A program made the position numbers and the translations under genes. Source: CAZOHG01 sp964579725 (GTDB taxonomy: Bacteria > Zhuqueibacterota > JdFR-76 > BMS3Abin05). Taken from it: 64,000 bases of DNA. How positions within the stretch are numbered: the stretch's first letter is position 1; each line of letters opens with the position of its first letter. Positions 28,159 through 36,800 of this stretch are shown piece after piece. The notes under the pieces were generated by a model. That model was not told the origin of the DNA and searched no databases. It worked only from the letters and a program-made list of their open reading frames with translations. The stretch covers positions 50,775-114,774 of the forward strand of contig CAZOHG010000003.1 of assembly GCA_964579725.1 (NCBI GenBank). The letters run 5' to 3'.

Positions 28159-30327
28159 ATGAAGAAAATCCTTTTTTTGTCGATGATTTTACTGAGTACC
28201 GCTCGAATATTTGCCGCTGACTTCAGCGTGTACGAAGCCGGTTATCCCCAGATTCGGGACGGCAACGTCAATATTACACAGGTTCGGGATGTTATTTACC
28301 GGCGAGGGGCATACATCGAACACAACCTCTATCTTTCCGTAAGCTACGATTTTAAGAGTTGGTTTTTTAAGAATGACAATGAACTTGAATTCCAGTGGCG
28401 ATTTTCTTTGCCGGAGGAAGCCATTGTACACGATCTGCAATTCTGGTATGAGGATTCTCTGGTTCAGGCGCACATTTTGGATCGCTGGACGGCAGAGCTC
28501 CTATTTAGTGAAGTCAGCAGCCCGTTTCGGGAACCTGCGATTTTAACAAGGGGAAAAGCCGATGGAAACGGAAATGTGGCTTACGAAATGCGAATTTTCC
28601 CGATCGTACGGGGAAAAGTACAACGGTTTTATCTCCAATACCTGGTGCCAGCCCGCCCGACAGGCGGTCATCTGCGCACAGGGCTGCCCCTTCCGCAGAT
28701 TACCGGAACACCCCGCGGAGCCGACAGTCTGGAAGTAGATGTGCACAGTGACCCTGAGGCTACTGAATCGCCTTATTTGATTGGCGCCTCGGGGGTCTCT
28801 TTTGTGGCGGACCCGACCGATTCTCTGTATCGGGCCACGCTTCCCACCTATGCCAATCAATTTGTTGAGTTGGTTTTGCCGTCCCCCATTTCGAGCGAAT
28901 TTTACATGACGACGTTTAGAGATAGTGCCAATTCCTATTACCAACTGGCCGTCCTACCGCCCAAAATGCCCATTACCCGAACACCGCGCAACTGGTTGAT
29001 TCTAATCGATTACAGCGTGAGCAATACGGTGGGAATGACCGAGGACCTCCTTTTTTCCGCTTTAAAGGAATCCATGATGCAAGCCCTTTCACCGCAAGAT
29101 TCGATAAACATGATCGTAGCCTACGCAGATATTGTTCAGGCAAGTGACCGCTGGCTGCCGGCTATTTTATCCAATCTGGATACGATTTTTACTCGCTGTA
29201 CGGGACGACCATTTCTTCATTTTAACAGCTCGCAGGAGCTGTTTGCTGCAGGGACACATTTTCTCCAAAGTCAGGCCACGCGCGGTGAAGTGGTTTGGAT
29301 TACCAATCGAATCGATCTCCCCACCACTACCGACGGCGGGCAGGCTTATGCCAAGGAAATCGAATCCCATTTTCCGGCCGGAACCGTCTTTCATATTTTG
29401 AATCTGGACAATGTAACCGACCTGCGCTACACGAAAGACTACGGTTACATGGTGGAAACGTTTCCGTTCCTCTCGGCGCTCACCCGCGACACGGGCGGAA
29501 ATCTGTTTTTTCTTCGATTTCATCCCCTGAAAACGCTTTTTGACGCCCTGTTTTTTGAAAAGGTCAGCCATTACCAAGAGATGGAAGTTCAGGTACGATT
29601 TCAGGACGGGTATTCTTACAACAAGCAATTGTTTTCCCTTTTCAGGGGCTACTACCCACTGGATTTTCCGGTGATTCAAACCGGGCAATTTGAAGGGACT
29701 TTTCCTGCAGATGTGACGGTGATAGGGCGCACGTCCGATACCCTTGCCATTCGAACCTTTCGGATTCAAGCTTCCGATGTGATGGCCGGTTCGCCCGAAA
29801 TTGCCACTGCCTGGTACGGCCACCATTTGCAGGAATTGGCACGCAAATCTCAGAGTACCTGGATGGTGAACAATATGATTGATTTAAGTCTTCGCTCCCG
29901 CATCTTAACGGAGTACACGGCATTTTTGGTACCCAATCCCGAAGCGGAACAGTATTATAAAGAACACCAGGAAAGCCAGAACAAAAACTATCGCGGGAAC
30001 CAACCGGGCACCGGTATTGCCGGAAATGGCCGCCTGCCCGATCATCTGTTTCTACTGCAAGCGTACCCGAATCCCTTCAATCCGGCAACCACCCTTCGGA
30101 TTCAAATTCCCTTGAAACTGCGTCACAAGCCGGTTACGCTTCGTGTTTTCAACGTACTGGGTCAGGAAGTGCGTCAGTGGCATCTGACCGTGCCCCAGAG
30201 CGGAACCCTTGAAATCACTTGGAATGCCACCGACCAGCGGGGCCAGGCCGTGCCCTCCGGGACGTATTTTGTGATCGTACAGGTGAAGAATCAGGTCAAG
30301 CGGCTGAAAGTGCTGCTCATGCGGTAG
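28159..30327 (+). CDS. Secreted VIT/vWA protein with T9SS-type C-terminal tail, intact MIDAS
   Basis: A 722-aa paralogue of the preceding gene with the same layout: signal peptide, VIT domain (about residues 45-185; WRFSLPEEAIVHDLQFWYED), vWA domain (about 278-470) and C-terminal tail (AYPNPFNPATTLRIQIP, VFNVLGQEVRQW). Here DYSVS at residues 284-288 fits the DxSxS metal site, so divalent-metal binding is plausible. VIT plus vWA proteins of animals and bacteria are usually extracellular. The tail implies export by a type IX-like route. The pair probably arose by tandem duplication and then diverged, because the metal site is kept in only one copy. Confidence 0.87.
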   Translation: MKKILFLSMILLSTARIFAADFSVYEAGYPQIRDGNVNITQVRDVIYRRGAYIEHNLYLSVSYDFKSWFFKNDNELEFQWRFSLPEEAIVHDLQFWYEDSLVQAHILDRWTAELLFSEVSSPFREPAILTRGKADGNGNVAYEMRIFPIVRGKVQRFYLQYLVPARPTGGHLRTGLPLPQITGTPRGADSLEVDVHSDPEATESPYLIGASGVSFVADPTDSLYRATLPTYANQFVELVLPSPISSEFYMTTFRDSANSYYQLAVLPPKMPITRTPRNWLILIDYSVSNTVGMTEDLLFSALKESMMQALSPQDSINMIVAYADIVQASDRWLPAILSNLDTIFTRCTGRPFLHFNSSQELFAAGTHFLQSQATRGEVVWITNRIDLPTTTDGGQAYAKEIESHFPAGTVFHILNLDNVTDLRYTKDYGYMVETFPFLSALTRDTGGNLFFLRFHPLKTLFDALFFEKVSHYQEMEVQVRFQDGYSYNKQLFSLFRGYYPLDFPVIQTGQFEGTFPADVTVIGRTSDTLAIRTFRIQASDVMAGSPEIATAWYGHHLQELARKSQSTWMVNNMIDLSLRSRILTEYTAFLVPNPEAEQYYKEHQESQNKNYRGNQPGTGIAGNGRLPDHLFLLQAYPNPFNPATTLRIQIPLKLRHKPVTLRVFNVLGQEVRQWHLTVPQSGTLEITWNATDQRGQAVPSGTYFVIVQVKNQVKRLKVLLMR

Positions 30328-30424
30328 GGAGAATGGGTCGGGGGAGCGAAGGGGGAAGAGGCCGTCTCCGGAAAGAACGCGATGGGGGGGCAATGGGATG
30401 GCCAACAAAATATCTAAATTTTAC

Positions 30425-30453
30425 TTGACAAATACACCTTTTTGTTCTATCTT
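30425..30453 (+). promoter_or_regulatory. Promoter of the tetR-type gene
   Basis: Perfect TTGACA at 30425-30430 and TATCTT at 30448-30453 with a 17-base spacer. The operator palindrome begins eight bases after the -10 box. Confidence 0.7.
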
Positions 30454-30461
30454 GAAAAGTA

Positions 30462-30475
30462 AGTAAACATTTACT
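30462..30475. promoter_or_regulatory. TetR-type operator, copy 1
   Basis: The 14-base palindrome AGTAAACATTTACT has two six-base half-sites around CA. It sits at the expected transcription start of the regulator gene. The surrounding 22 bases (30455-30476) recur identically before the RND gene (31155-31176), so autoregulation is likely. Confidence 0.75.
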
Positions 30476-30492
30476 ACCAAGAAAGAATTTTT

Positions 30493-31022
30493 ATGTTTAC
30501 ACAACGGCAGCAGGACATTATTCAATCGGCCATTGCGTTGATTGCCGAAAAAGGAATCCAGCAACTCACCATCAAAAAACTGGCGGCCAAAGTCGGCGTG
30601 ACGGAAGGGGCCATTTATCGCCATTTCGACAGCAAATCGGATATTTTGATGGGAATCCTCGCCCTGTTTGAAAAAAGCAGCCTCGATTTAATGGAACGGG
30701 TGCGGAAATATTCCGGCTACCCGCTTCGTCAGTTGAAAATTATCTTTGAGGAGCATTTTCACCAATTTCAGGAGAACCCTGCGGTTGCTTCCGTCATTTT
30801 TTCGGAGGAGCTTTTTCGCAATGAGCGTCAGCTTTCGGAAAAGGTGTACCGGATCATGCAAAACACCCGCCGGACGCTGGAGGGCATTATTCAAAACGGG
30901 CAAAAAACGGGGATTTTCCGCCGTGACATCGCCGCAGACCAATTGTCGCTGCTTTTTATCGGTGCCCTTCGTCTGACGGTGACCCGCTGGCGCCTGTCCC
31001 AATTTTCGTTCGATCTAAAAAA
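30493..31022 (+). CDS. TetR/AcrR family regulator, 3' end lost in assembly gap
   Basis: DNA-binding repressor, 177 codons visible before the gap. The N-terminal helix-turn-helix reads QLTIKKLAAKVGVTEGAIYRHF (split here as QLTIKKLAAKVGV and TEGAIYRHF), followed by DSKSDILMGIL. The C-terminal ligand domain is helical and reaches LFIGALRLTVTRWRL, close to the usual family end, so about 10-30 residues are missing. The frame continues past the gap only as non-homologous text. It probably represses itself and the downstream exporter operon through the shared operator. Confidence 0.88.
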
Positions 31023-31122
31023 NNNNNNNNNNNNNNNNNNNNNNNNNNNNNNNNNNNNNNNNNNNNNNNNNNNNNNNNNNNNNNNNNNNNNNNNNNNNNN
31101 NNNNNNNNNNNNNNNNNNNNNN
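31023..31122. other. Assembly gap of 100 N
   Basis: Exactly 100 N, the conventional size for a gap of unknown length. It removes the end of the tetR-type gene and part of the region before the RND gene; more genes could lie in it. Confidence 0.99.
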
Positions 31123-31148
31123 TGGTATGCTTTAATACCATTCTTTTT
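31123..31148 (+). terminator. Possible terminator or hairpin at the gap edge
   Basis: TGGTAT at 31123-31128 pairs with ATACCA at 31135-31140, followed by TTCTTTTT. It could end the tetR-type transcript. The stem is AT-rich and short, and any upstream part is hidden by the gap. Confidence 0.35.
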
Positions 31149-31175
31149 ACAATTAAAAGTAAGTAAACATTTACT
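31148..31175 (+). promoter_or_regulatory. -10 box and TetR-type operator, copy 2, before the RND operon
   Basis: TACAAT at 31148-31153 is followed by the same 14-base palindrome AGTAAACATTTACT at 31162-31175, at the same spacing as in copy 1. No good -35 is seen, and it may rely on an activator or lie partly in the gap. The ribosome site CAGGAG follows at 31185-31190. Confidence 0.65.
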
Positions 31176-31196
31176 ATTTACATTCAGGAGAACGGA

Positions 31197-33536
31197 ATGG
31201 AAAATTGGCTCAATCGCTTGTTGAAATACCCCAAAACCATTTTGTTAGTGGTGCTGGTGATCTCCATTGCCTTTTTTGTGGTCATGAAGAAAAATTCCCG
31301 GATGGAAACCAATCTGGACAAGTACATGCCCGAAAAACACCCGGCCTTTGTGTACAGCAACCAGGCGGAGAAATGGTTCAATATTAAAGACGGGATTATT
31401 ATTGCCATTGAAAATAAGGACGGGATTTTTAACCAATCGACGCTGAAAAAGGTCAAGGAATTGACCAAAAAATTGCAGCACATGAAAGAAATCAAAAAAA
31501 ATGACGTCACGTCCCTTTACACGGCAGACAATATCGTGGGGCAGGAAGGCAGTCTGAATGTGACCCGTTTTTACCGAAGGGTGCCTGCGGATTCGGCCGG
31601 TCTGGCTGAAATTAAAAGGAAGGTGGAAGGCAACGAAATGATTTTCGGGCGGCTGGTGTCCCCCGACGAAACCGTCACCGTGGTGGTGGCGCGCATCGAC
31701 AACAGCGTGTTTTCGCAGGATTTCTACCACCGGATTCTTTCGCTTGCCAAAGCGTACGAGGGGCCGGAAAAAATCTACGTGGCGGGGCGCCCCATTGTGG
31801 AAGGCACCATGGCGTACCTGGGTCCCCGCGACATGAAACGCATGGTACCCATTGTGATTGTGGTCATTATTCTGGTGTTGTTTTTGGTGCTGCGCAATGT
31901 CACGAGCACGTTTTTTACGTTGCTGGTCGTTTTGTTCAGCACCATCTGGGCCTTCGGTTTAATGGCGGCGCTGCACGTGCCCATTTATGCGGTTTCCACC
32001 ATGATTCCGGTCATGCTCATTGCCATTGGAGTGGCGTACGGCGTGCATCTGTACAGTCATTTGTACCTGCACCTGCAGGAACATCCCGACGCGACCCGGC
32101 AGGAAGCGGTTCGGAACATGATTCACGAAATGTGGCAGCCGGTGATGATGGCGGCCGTCACCACTGTGATTGGCTTTGTGTCCCTTCTCACCTCTCAGGT
32201 GTACCCGATTAAAGATTTCGGGATTTTTACGGCGTTCGGGGTTCTGGCAGCCTTTGTGCTTTCGATGCTGCTGATTCCGGCGGGGATTTTGGTCTTCGGT
32301 TTGCCGCGGGGGAAAAAGAATGTCCAAAACAATTCGACGGAGGAAAAAGAATCCCGTTTTGCCACCCGCTTTGCCGATGCGGTGGTGCGGTACAAAGGCG
32401 TCACCTATGCCGTAACGCTGCTCATTGTGGGGATTTCCTTCTACGGCATGACCAAAGTGTGGATTAATTCCAGTTTTTTGGCGAAGTTTGAGAAAAACAG
32501 CGACATTGTTAAAACAGACCATTTCATTAACGCCCATTTTGGCGGCACCAGCATGTTAAACGTCATTTTGGAGGGAAAAACTCCCGACACCTTCAAACGT
32601 CCGGCTGTGCTGCAATGGGTGGTCAATCTGCAAAAAGCGGTTGAAGACAGCCTCCCGGTGGTGGGGAATTCCTTCTCGCTGGGCGACTACCTTACCCGCA
32701 TGAATCGGGTGATGCACGCGGACAGTGAAAAATACGACGCCATTCCCAACAATCAGAATCTTATTGCCCAATATCTGTTGCTGTACGAAATGTCCGGAAA
32801 TCCCGAAAATCTCTGGCAGGTTGTGACGGAAGATTTCAAAAAGCTGAACGTAACCTTCCAATTAAAGAGCGACGGTTCCAAAGCATTGAAGCGCACCATT
32901 GCCATTATTGATCGGTACAAGCCGGCCTTTCAAAAAATGGGGATTAGCGTGCACTACGCCGGGTCGGGGTACAAGGCCCTGGTGTTTACGGATCTGATTT
33001 TGCAGGGCCAAATCTACAGTTTGCTCATGTCTCTGGTCATTGTGGTGATTTTGCTCTCGCTGATGTTCAAAAAGGTGAGCATCGGGCTGATCGGTTCCAT
33101 CCCGATCGCCATTACCACTGTCATTAGTTTCGGGGTAATGGGACTTTTGGGCATTCCGCTGAGCACAACCACCGCTCTGATTTCCAGCATTGCTATCGGC
33201 ATTGGCATCGATTACGCCGTGCATTTTATCGACCGCTACCGGTTTTACAGCTCGGAAAATCACGACAAAGCCCAAACCGGTCACCTGACCATGTACCATT
33301 CCGGGCGGGCTATTTTGTTCAATGCGGTCGTGGTGATTGCCGGATTTTTGGTGCTGCTATTCTCGGTCTTTCCACCCAACCGAACGCTTGGGGCGCTGGT
33401 GTCGCTGAACATGTTCACCAGCTTTGTGGGAACCGTGACCATCATGTTTGTGGTGCTTAACGGCTCTAATATCTATTTCAAACGGAAAAAAGAATCCAGT
33501 GAAGCTCGTCACGAAGTACAGGATATGAAAAATTAA
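31197..33536 (+). CDS. RND/MMPL superfamily exporter
   Basis: A 779-aa inner-membrane transporter with two homologous halves. Each has a first membrane helix (about residues 13-30 and 402-420), an extracytoplasmic loop, and a block of five helices (about 215-375 and 605-765). ALHVPIYAVSTMIPVMLIAI and GIPLSTTTALISSIAIGIGI mark the matching sterol-sensing-like segments. Relatives move lipids, hopanoids or hydrophobic compounds. The next two genes encode a LolA-like periplasmic protein and an outer-membrane protein, so the set may carry a hydrophobic substrate across the envelope. Control by the upstream TetR-type regulator is inferred from the shared operator. Confidence 0.9.
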   Translation: MENWLNRLLKYPKTILLVVLVISIAFFVVMKKNSRMETNLDKYMPEKHPAFVYSNQAEKWFNIKDGIIIAIENKDGIFNQSTLKKVKELTKKLQHMKEIKKNDVTSLYTADNIVGQEGSLNVTRFYRRVPADSAGLAEIKRKVEGNEMIFGRLVSPDETVTVVVARIDNSVFSQDFYHRILSLAKAYEGPEKIYVAGRPIVEGTMAYLGPRDMKRMVPIVIVVIILVLFLVLRNVTSTFFTLLVVLFSTIWAFGLMAALHVPIYAVSTMIPVMLIAIGVAYGVHLYSHLYLHLQEHPDATRQEAVRNMIHEMWQPVMMAAVTTVIGFVSLLTSQVYPIKDFGIFTAFGVLAAFVLSMLLIPAGILVFGLPRGKKNVQNNSTEEKESRFATRFADAVVRYKGVTYAVTLLIVGISFYGMTKVWINSSFLAKFEKNSDIVKTDHFINAHFGGTSMLNVILEGKTPDTFKRPAVLQWVVNLQKAVEDSLPVVGNSFSLGDYLTRMNRVMHADSEKYDAIPNNQNLIAQYLLLYEMSGNPENLWQVVTEDFKKLNVTFQLKSDGSKALKRTIAIIDRYKPAFQKMGISVHYAGSGYKALVFTDLILQGQIYSLLMSLVIVVILLSLMFKKVSIGLIGSIPIAITTVISFGVMGLLGIPLSTTTALISSIAIGIGIDYAVHFIDRYRFYSSENHDKAQTGHLTMYHSGRAILFNAVVVIAGFLVLLFSVFPPNRTLGALVSLNMFTSFVGTVTIMFVVLNGSNIYFKRKKESSEARHEVQDMKN

Positions 33537-33553
33537 AAAAACGGAGGTGTTCG

Positions 33554-34333
33554 ATGAAATTCAAAATGAGTCTGTTGTTCGCCATTATTTTGGCGGGGTC
33601 GGTCAGTGTTCTCGCTCAGCCCAAACTCACGGGGCTTCAGGTGATGGAAAAGGTGTACAATCGGCCGTTTCCCAAAGAAATGGAAGCGGATTTAACGATG
33701 ATTTTAATCAGTTCCAGCGGGAATCAGCGGGTTCGGGAAATTCACCAGTACATCAAAGATTTCGGGAAGGTGGAGAAAAAAATCATGTTTTTCGTCAAGC
33801 CGGCTGATGTGCGCAACACGTCTTTTATGAACTGGAGCTACGACGATCCCAACAAGTCGGACGACCAGTGGATCTACCTGCCCGCCCTGAAAAAAGTGAA
33901 GCGGATTTCCAGCGACAGCAAGGGTGACTATTTTATGGGGTCGGATTTTACGTACGATGACCTGGGCGATCGGAAGCCCACCGACGACACGCACAAAATT
34001 CTGCGGGAAGAAAAAGTCAATGGAGAGGACTGCTACGTGATCGAAAGTCACCCCAAAAATAAAGATTACATGTATTCCAAAACCCTCACCTGGGTGATCA
34101 AAGGCAAGTGGATCGGCCTGCAGAAAAAATTCTGGGACGAGGACGGAGACTACCTGAAGAGCTTGCACATTAAAAAATACGACAAGATTCAGGGTTTTTG
34201 GATGATTGAACGGGTGGAAATGGACAATGTTCAATCCAACCACAAAACCATTATGAAATTGAGCAACATTAAAATCAACAGCGGCATCAGAAACAATATG
34301 TTCACGGAACGGATGATGAAAAGGGGGCTTTGA
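33554..34333 (+). CDS. Periplasmic LolA-like (outer membrane lipoprotein-sorting) protein
   Basis: A 259-aa exported protein (signal MSLLFAIILAGSVSVLAQ) of the family annotated as outer membrane lipoprotein-sorting protein, a half-barrel LolA/LolB-like fold. Typical text is FFVKPADVRNTSFMNWSY, WIYLPALKKVKRIS and MGSDFTYDDLGDR. Such genes are regularly placed after RND/MMPL exporters; the protein is expected to shuttle a hydrophobic ligand. GGAGGTG precedes the ATG. The next gene begins one base after the stop. Confidence 0.88.
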   Translation: MKFKMSLLFAIILAGSVSVLAQPKLTGLQVMEKVYNRPFPKEMEADLTMILISSSGNQRVREIHQYIKDFGKVEKKIMFFVKPADVRNTSFMNWSYDDPNKSDDQWIYLPALKKVKRISSDSKGDYFMGSDFTYDDLGDRKPTDDTHKILREEKVNGEDCYVIESHPKNKDYMYSKTLTWVIKGKWIGLQKKFWDEDGDYLKSLHIKKYDKIQGFWMIERVEMDNVQSNHKTIMKLSNIKINSGIRNNMFTERMMKRGL

Positions 34334-34334
34334 G

Positions 34335-35600
34335 ATGAGGAAACGCTTATTCTTACTCGGATTTGGATTACTTTTACCCCTGCTTTTGGGGGTCGGAAAC
34401 ATTCAGGCGCAGGGCTTGAAATGGACGGGCTATGCCCGCAATTACACGGGCGTGCTTTTGCACGGAAACCATGATTTTGCCATTATTCAAAATACCTTCA
34501 ATTTGAATGTGGAAAAATCGACCCGTCAGGTTGCGTTTAAGGTCAATCCGTATTTGTACCAATATCCGAATCAGGACAGCGAGCATCCGGAGATCGGCCT
34601 GCGGGAAGCGTATTTGGACATCTATTTTAATTCGATGGATGTGCGCATTGGCAAGCAGCAAATCATCTGGGGAAAGGCCGACGGTGTGTTTATTACCGAT
34701 ATTGTTTCTCCCAAAGACCTGACGGAATTCTTACTGCGAGATTTTGACGAAATCCGAATGGGGGTGACCGGTGTGAAAACCGATTATTACCTGGGCGACA
34801 ATACGGTGGAGGTGGTGTGGCTGCCGGCTTTTATTCCGACCAAATTCCCCCCGCAGGGGTCGATCTGGTTCCGGATGCCGCCGTTTCCCGTGCCGTTGTC
34901 GCATGTGACCATCGACCGTTCGCGGGAAAAAGTGACCCCTTCGCTGGACAACAGTGAAATGTTCGGCAAATTTTCCGCCTTAACCGGTTGGGTCGATTTT
35001 GAGGTTATGGGCGCTTACGCCTGGGACGACGATCCGACCCTGCACGTCTACAAAAAGATTGACCCCGTTACGCACCGATTAGCGGGTTTGACCGTTTACC
35101 CGGAACACCACCGGCTGGCGATCGGCGGCGGCAGTTTTAGTACCACCCTGGGGCCGTTTGTGCTGCGGGGCGAAGGCGCCTACTACCACGGGAAATACTT
35201 CAATTCACGCGACCCGAAATTGACGGACGGCACCGTGAAGAAGAACTACGTGCATTATTTGCTGGGTCTGGACGACACGATTTTCGATGTCCACACCAGC
35301 GTGCAATTTATTCAGCAGGCCATTTTGGATTACAATTCGTACCTGAAAAACGACCGCTACCAAAATATGGCCACCTTTTTGGCCTCCCGAACCTTTTTAA
35401 ACGAAACCCTGGCGCTGTCGTTTTTTATGTACTACGACTTCAACAATCAAGCGTCCTTGATCCGGCCTAAAGTCACCTACAGCCTGGCCGACGGGTTTGA
35501 CGTCTTGTTGGGCGCCAACATTTTTACCGGCACGCAAGGGATGTTCGGTCAGTACCACGACAACGACATGATTTACACGAAGGTCAAGTACAGCTTTTAG
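34335..35600 (+). CDS. DUF1302-like outer-membrane beta-barrel protein
   Basis: A 421-aa protein with a signal peptide (LFLLGFGLLLPLLLGVGNIQA) and alternating strands typical of a beta barrel, ending in an aromatic residue (TKVKYSF), the usual outer-membrane insertion signal. The segment LDIYFNSMDVRIGKQQIIWG followed by KADGVFITDIVSPKDL resembles DUF1302 proteins, which are often encoded with RND exporters. It is probably the outer-membrane exit or acceptor for the system. Channel function is not shown. Confidence 0.8.
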   Translation: MRKRLFLLGFGLLLPLLLGVGNIQAQGLKWTGYARNYTGVLLHGNHDFAIIQNTFNLNVEKSTRQVAFKVNPYLYQYPNQDSEHPEIGLREAYLDIYFNSMDVRIGKQQIIWGKADGVFITDIVSPKDLTEFLLRDFDEIRMGVTGVKTDYYLGDNTVEVVWLPAFIPTKFPPQGSIWFRMPPFPVPLSHVTIDRSREKVTPSLDNSEMFGKFSALTGWVDFEVMGAYAWDDDPTLHVYKKIDPVTHRLAGLTVYPEHHRLAIGGGSFSTTLGPFVLRGEGAYYHGKYFNSRDPKLTDGTVKKNYVHYLLGLDDTIFDVHTSVQFIQQAILDYNSYLKNDRYQNMATFLASRTFLNETLALSFFMYYDFNNQASLIRPKVTYSLADGFDVLLGANIFTGTQGMFGQYHDNDMIYTKVKYSF

Positions 35601-35613
35601 AATTTGGCTGGGG

Positions 35614-35643
35614 GCCACGCGATCCAATCGCCCTGTGGCTTTT
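35614..35643 (+). terminator. Terminator of the RND operon
   Basis: GCCAC (35614-35618) and GCGAT (35619-35623) pair with ATCGC (35627-35631) and GTGGC (35635-35639), with a three-base loop and a three-base bulge. Only four T follow, so it is of moderate strength. Confidence 0.6.
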
Positions 35644-35960
35644 ACGGGACTCAAACGCATTTTTCAGTGTGCATTAAGAATTCCCTTTTTGGGTGTAAAC
35701 CGACTGTCTGGGGCGGGGATGTTCCCCGCTCCAAAAATCACCCCTGAACAGGCCGCAAAAAAGTTTCTCCAAATTCCTAAAAATGAGGGATTAACTTGCA
35801 TTCAAGAGCCTTTCATTATATCTTTATTGATTAGTTTTGAAACCCGTCTTGTTTGATGGGCCCGAGGGGGGTGCTGCCGTTTTCCCCGGAAGAGATTTTC
35901 GTTGGAATTTACAAAAAAAAGATGTACATTATGGTCCACAGGAAATTGGAGGACAACTCA
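35644..35960. other. Intergenic stretch before the ptsN-like gene
   Basis: No gene was recognised. Apart from the candidate promoter at 35796-35824, there is only an imperfect GC hairpin near 35710-35732 (GGGGCGGGG then CCCCGCTCC). Upstream extension of the next gene is unlikely because its ribosome site is at 35948-35953. Confidence 0.5.
35796..35824 (+). promoter_or_regulatory. Possible promoter of the ptsN-like operon
   Basis: TTGCAT at 35796-35801 and TATCTT at 35819-35824 with a 17-base spacer. Both boxes are imperfect. Confidence 0.35.
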
Positions 35961-36431
35961 ATGAAATTAAGCAATTTGCTTTCTCCCGAATTAATCAAAA
36001 TTCCTCTTGATTCTCACGATAAAGAAGGTACTATTCGAGAGTTGGTTGACGTGCTTGCCAGAAATCAAAAAGTCAGCGATCCCCTAGCCGTTTTAGACGC
36101 TGTTCTGGAACGTGAAAAGGTCATGAGCACCGGCGTCGGCCAGGGAATAGCCATTCCTCACGGCAAAACAGAAAGTGCCAACGGAGTGGTGGCGGCTCTG
36201 GGAATTTCAAAAAGCGATATTGATTTTCAGGCCATTGACGAACAACCGGTGCACATTGTTTTTTTGCTCTTAGCCCCGCCTTACGAAACCGGGCTTCATC
36301 TGAAGGCCCTCAGCCGGGTATCTCGGCTCCTCAGCAAAGAGAATTTTCGCGCCAAACTTCTGAAATCCGCCGACGCCGAGGAAGCCATGCAGTACATTCA
36401 GGAAGAAGAGAAAAAATACTTTGAAATGTGA
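35961..36431 (+). CDS. PtsN-like PTS EIIA domain protein
   Basis: A 156-aa single-domain EIIA of the fructose/nitrogen (type 2) class. The phosphorylated His lies in GIAIPHGKT, and HIVFLLLAPPYETGLHLKAL is the second conserved block. No EI, HPr or sugar permease is encoded nearby, so a regulatory role like PtsN is more likely than sugar transport. GGAGGA at 35948-35953 fixes the ATG. The next gene, a PII-like protein, starts 15 bases later, which points to a shared nutrient- or ion-sensing role by inference. Confidence 0.9.
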   Translation: MKLSNLLSPELIKIPLDSHDKEGTIRELVDVLARNQKVSDPLAVLDAVLEREKVMSTGVGQGIAIPHGKTESANGVVAALGISKSDIDFQAIDEQPVHIVFLLLAPPYETGLHLKALSRVSRLLSKENFRAKLLKSADAEEAMQYIQEEEKKYFEM

Positions 36432-36446
36432 TCCGGAGCCCCTTCC

Positions 36447-36788
36447 ATGAAATTATTTGTCATGGTTTTAAATAAAGAGGAGTATCTGGACGAGATTCTC
36501 GAAGCCTTTTTGGAATTGGATGTCCACGGGGCCACCGTCATTGACAGTGTGGGCATGGGCCATTTGCTCTCTTACGAAATTCCGATTTTTGCTGCTCTGC
36601 GCAATGTGCTGCCCGGAAACCGTCCGTACAACAAAACTATTTTTTCGGTGGTGAATGAAGAAAAAATTCCTAAAATGATTGAAGCGATCGAACAAATCAT
36701 GGGAAGTTTGGAGCAGCCGGGCACAGGAATTGTTTTTACACTGGCGGTGGAAAATGTTAGGGGATTGGCGTCTGAATTGACGATTTAA
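36447..36788 (+). CDS. PII-like small signalling protein
   Basis: A 113-aa protein with a ferredoxin-like strand-helix pattern. The start MKLFVMVLNKEEYLDEILEA and the end GTGIVFTLAVENVRGL resemble the first and last strands of PII proteins. The T-loop region (SYEIPIFAALRNVLPGNRP) is unlike GlnB/GlnK and has no clear modified Tyr context, so it is a divergent PII-like member. Ligand unknown. It lies between the EIIA gene and a DUF2007 gene. Confidence 0.7.
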   Translation: MKLFVMVLNKEEYLDEILEAFLELDVHGATVIDSVGMGHLLSYEIPIFAALRNVLPGNRPYNKTIFSVVNEEKIPKMIEAIEQIMGSLEQPGTGIVFTLAVENVRGLASELTI

Positions 36789-36800
36789 TCGGAGAAACCT

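Noticed and set aside
31123..31224. Continuation of the tetR-type frame past the gap
   Set aside because: The text after the gap has no TetR similarity and overlaps the RND start and operator in another frame.
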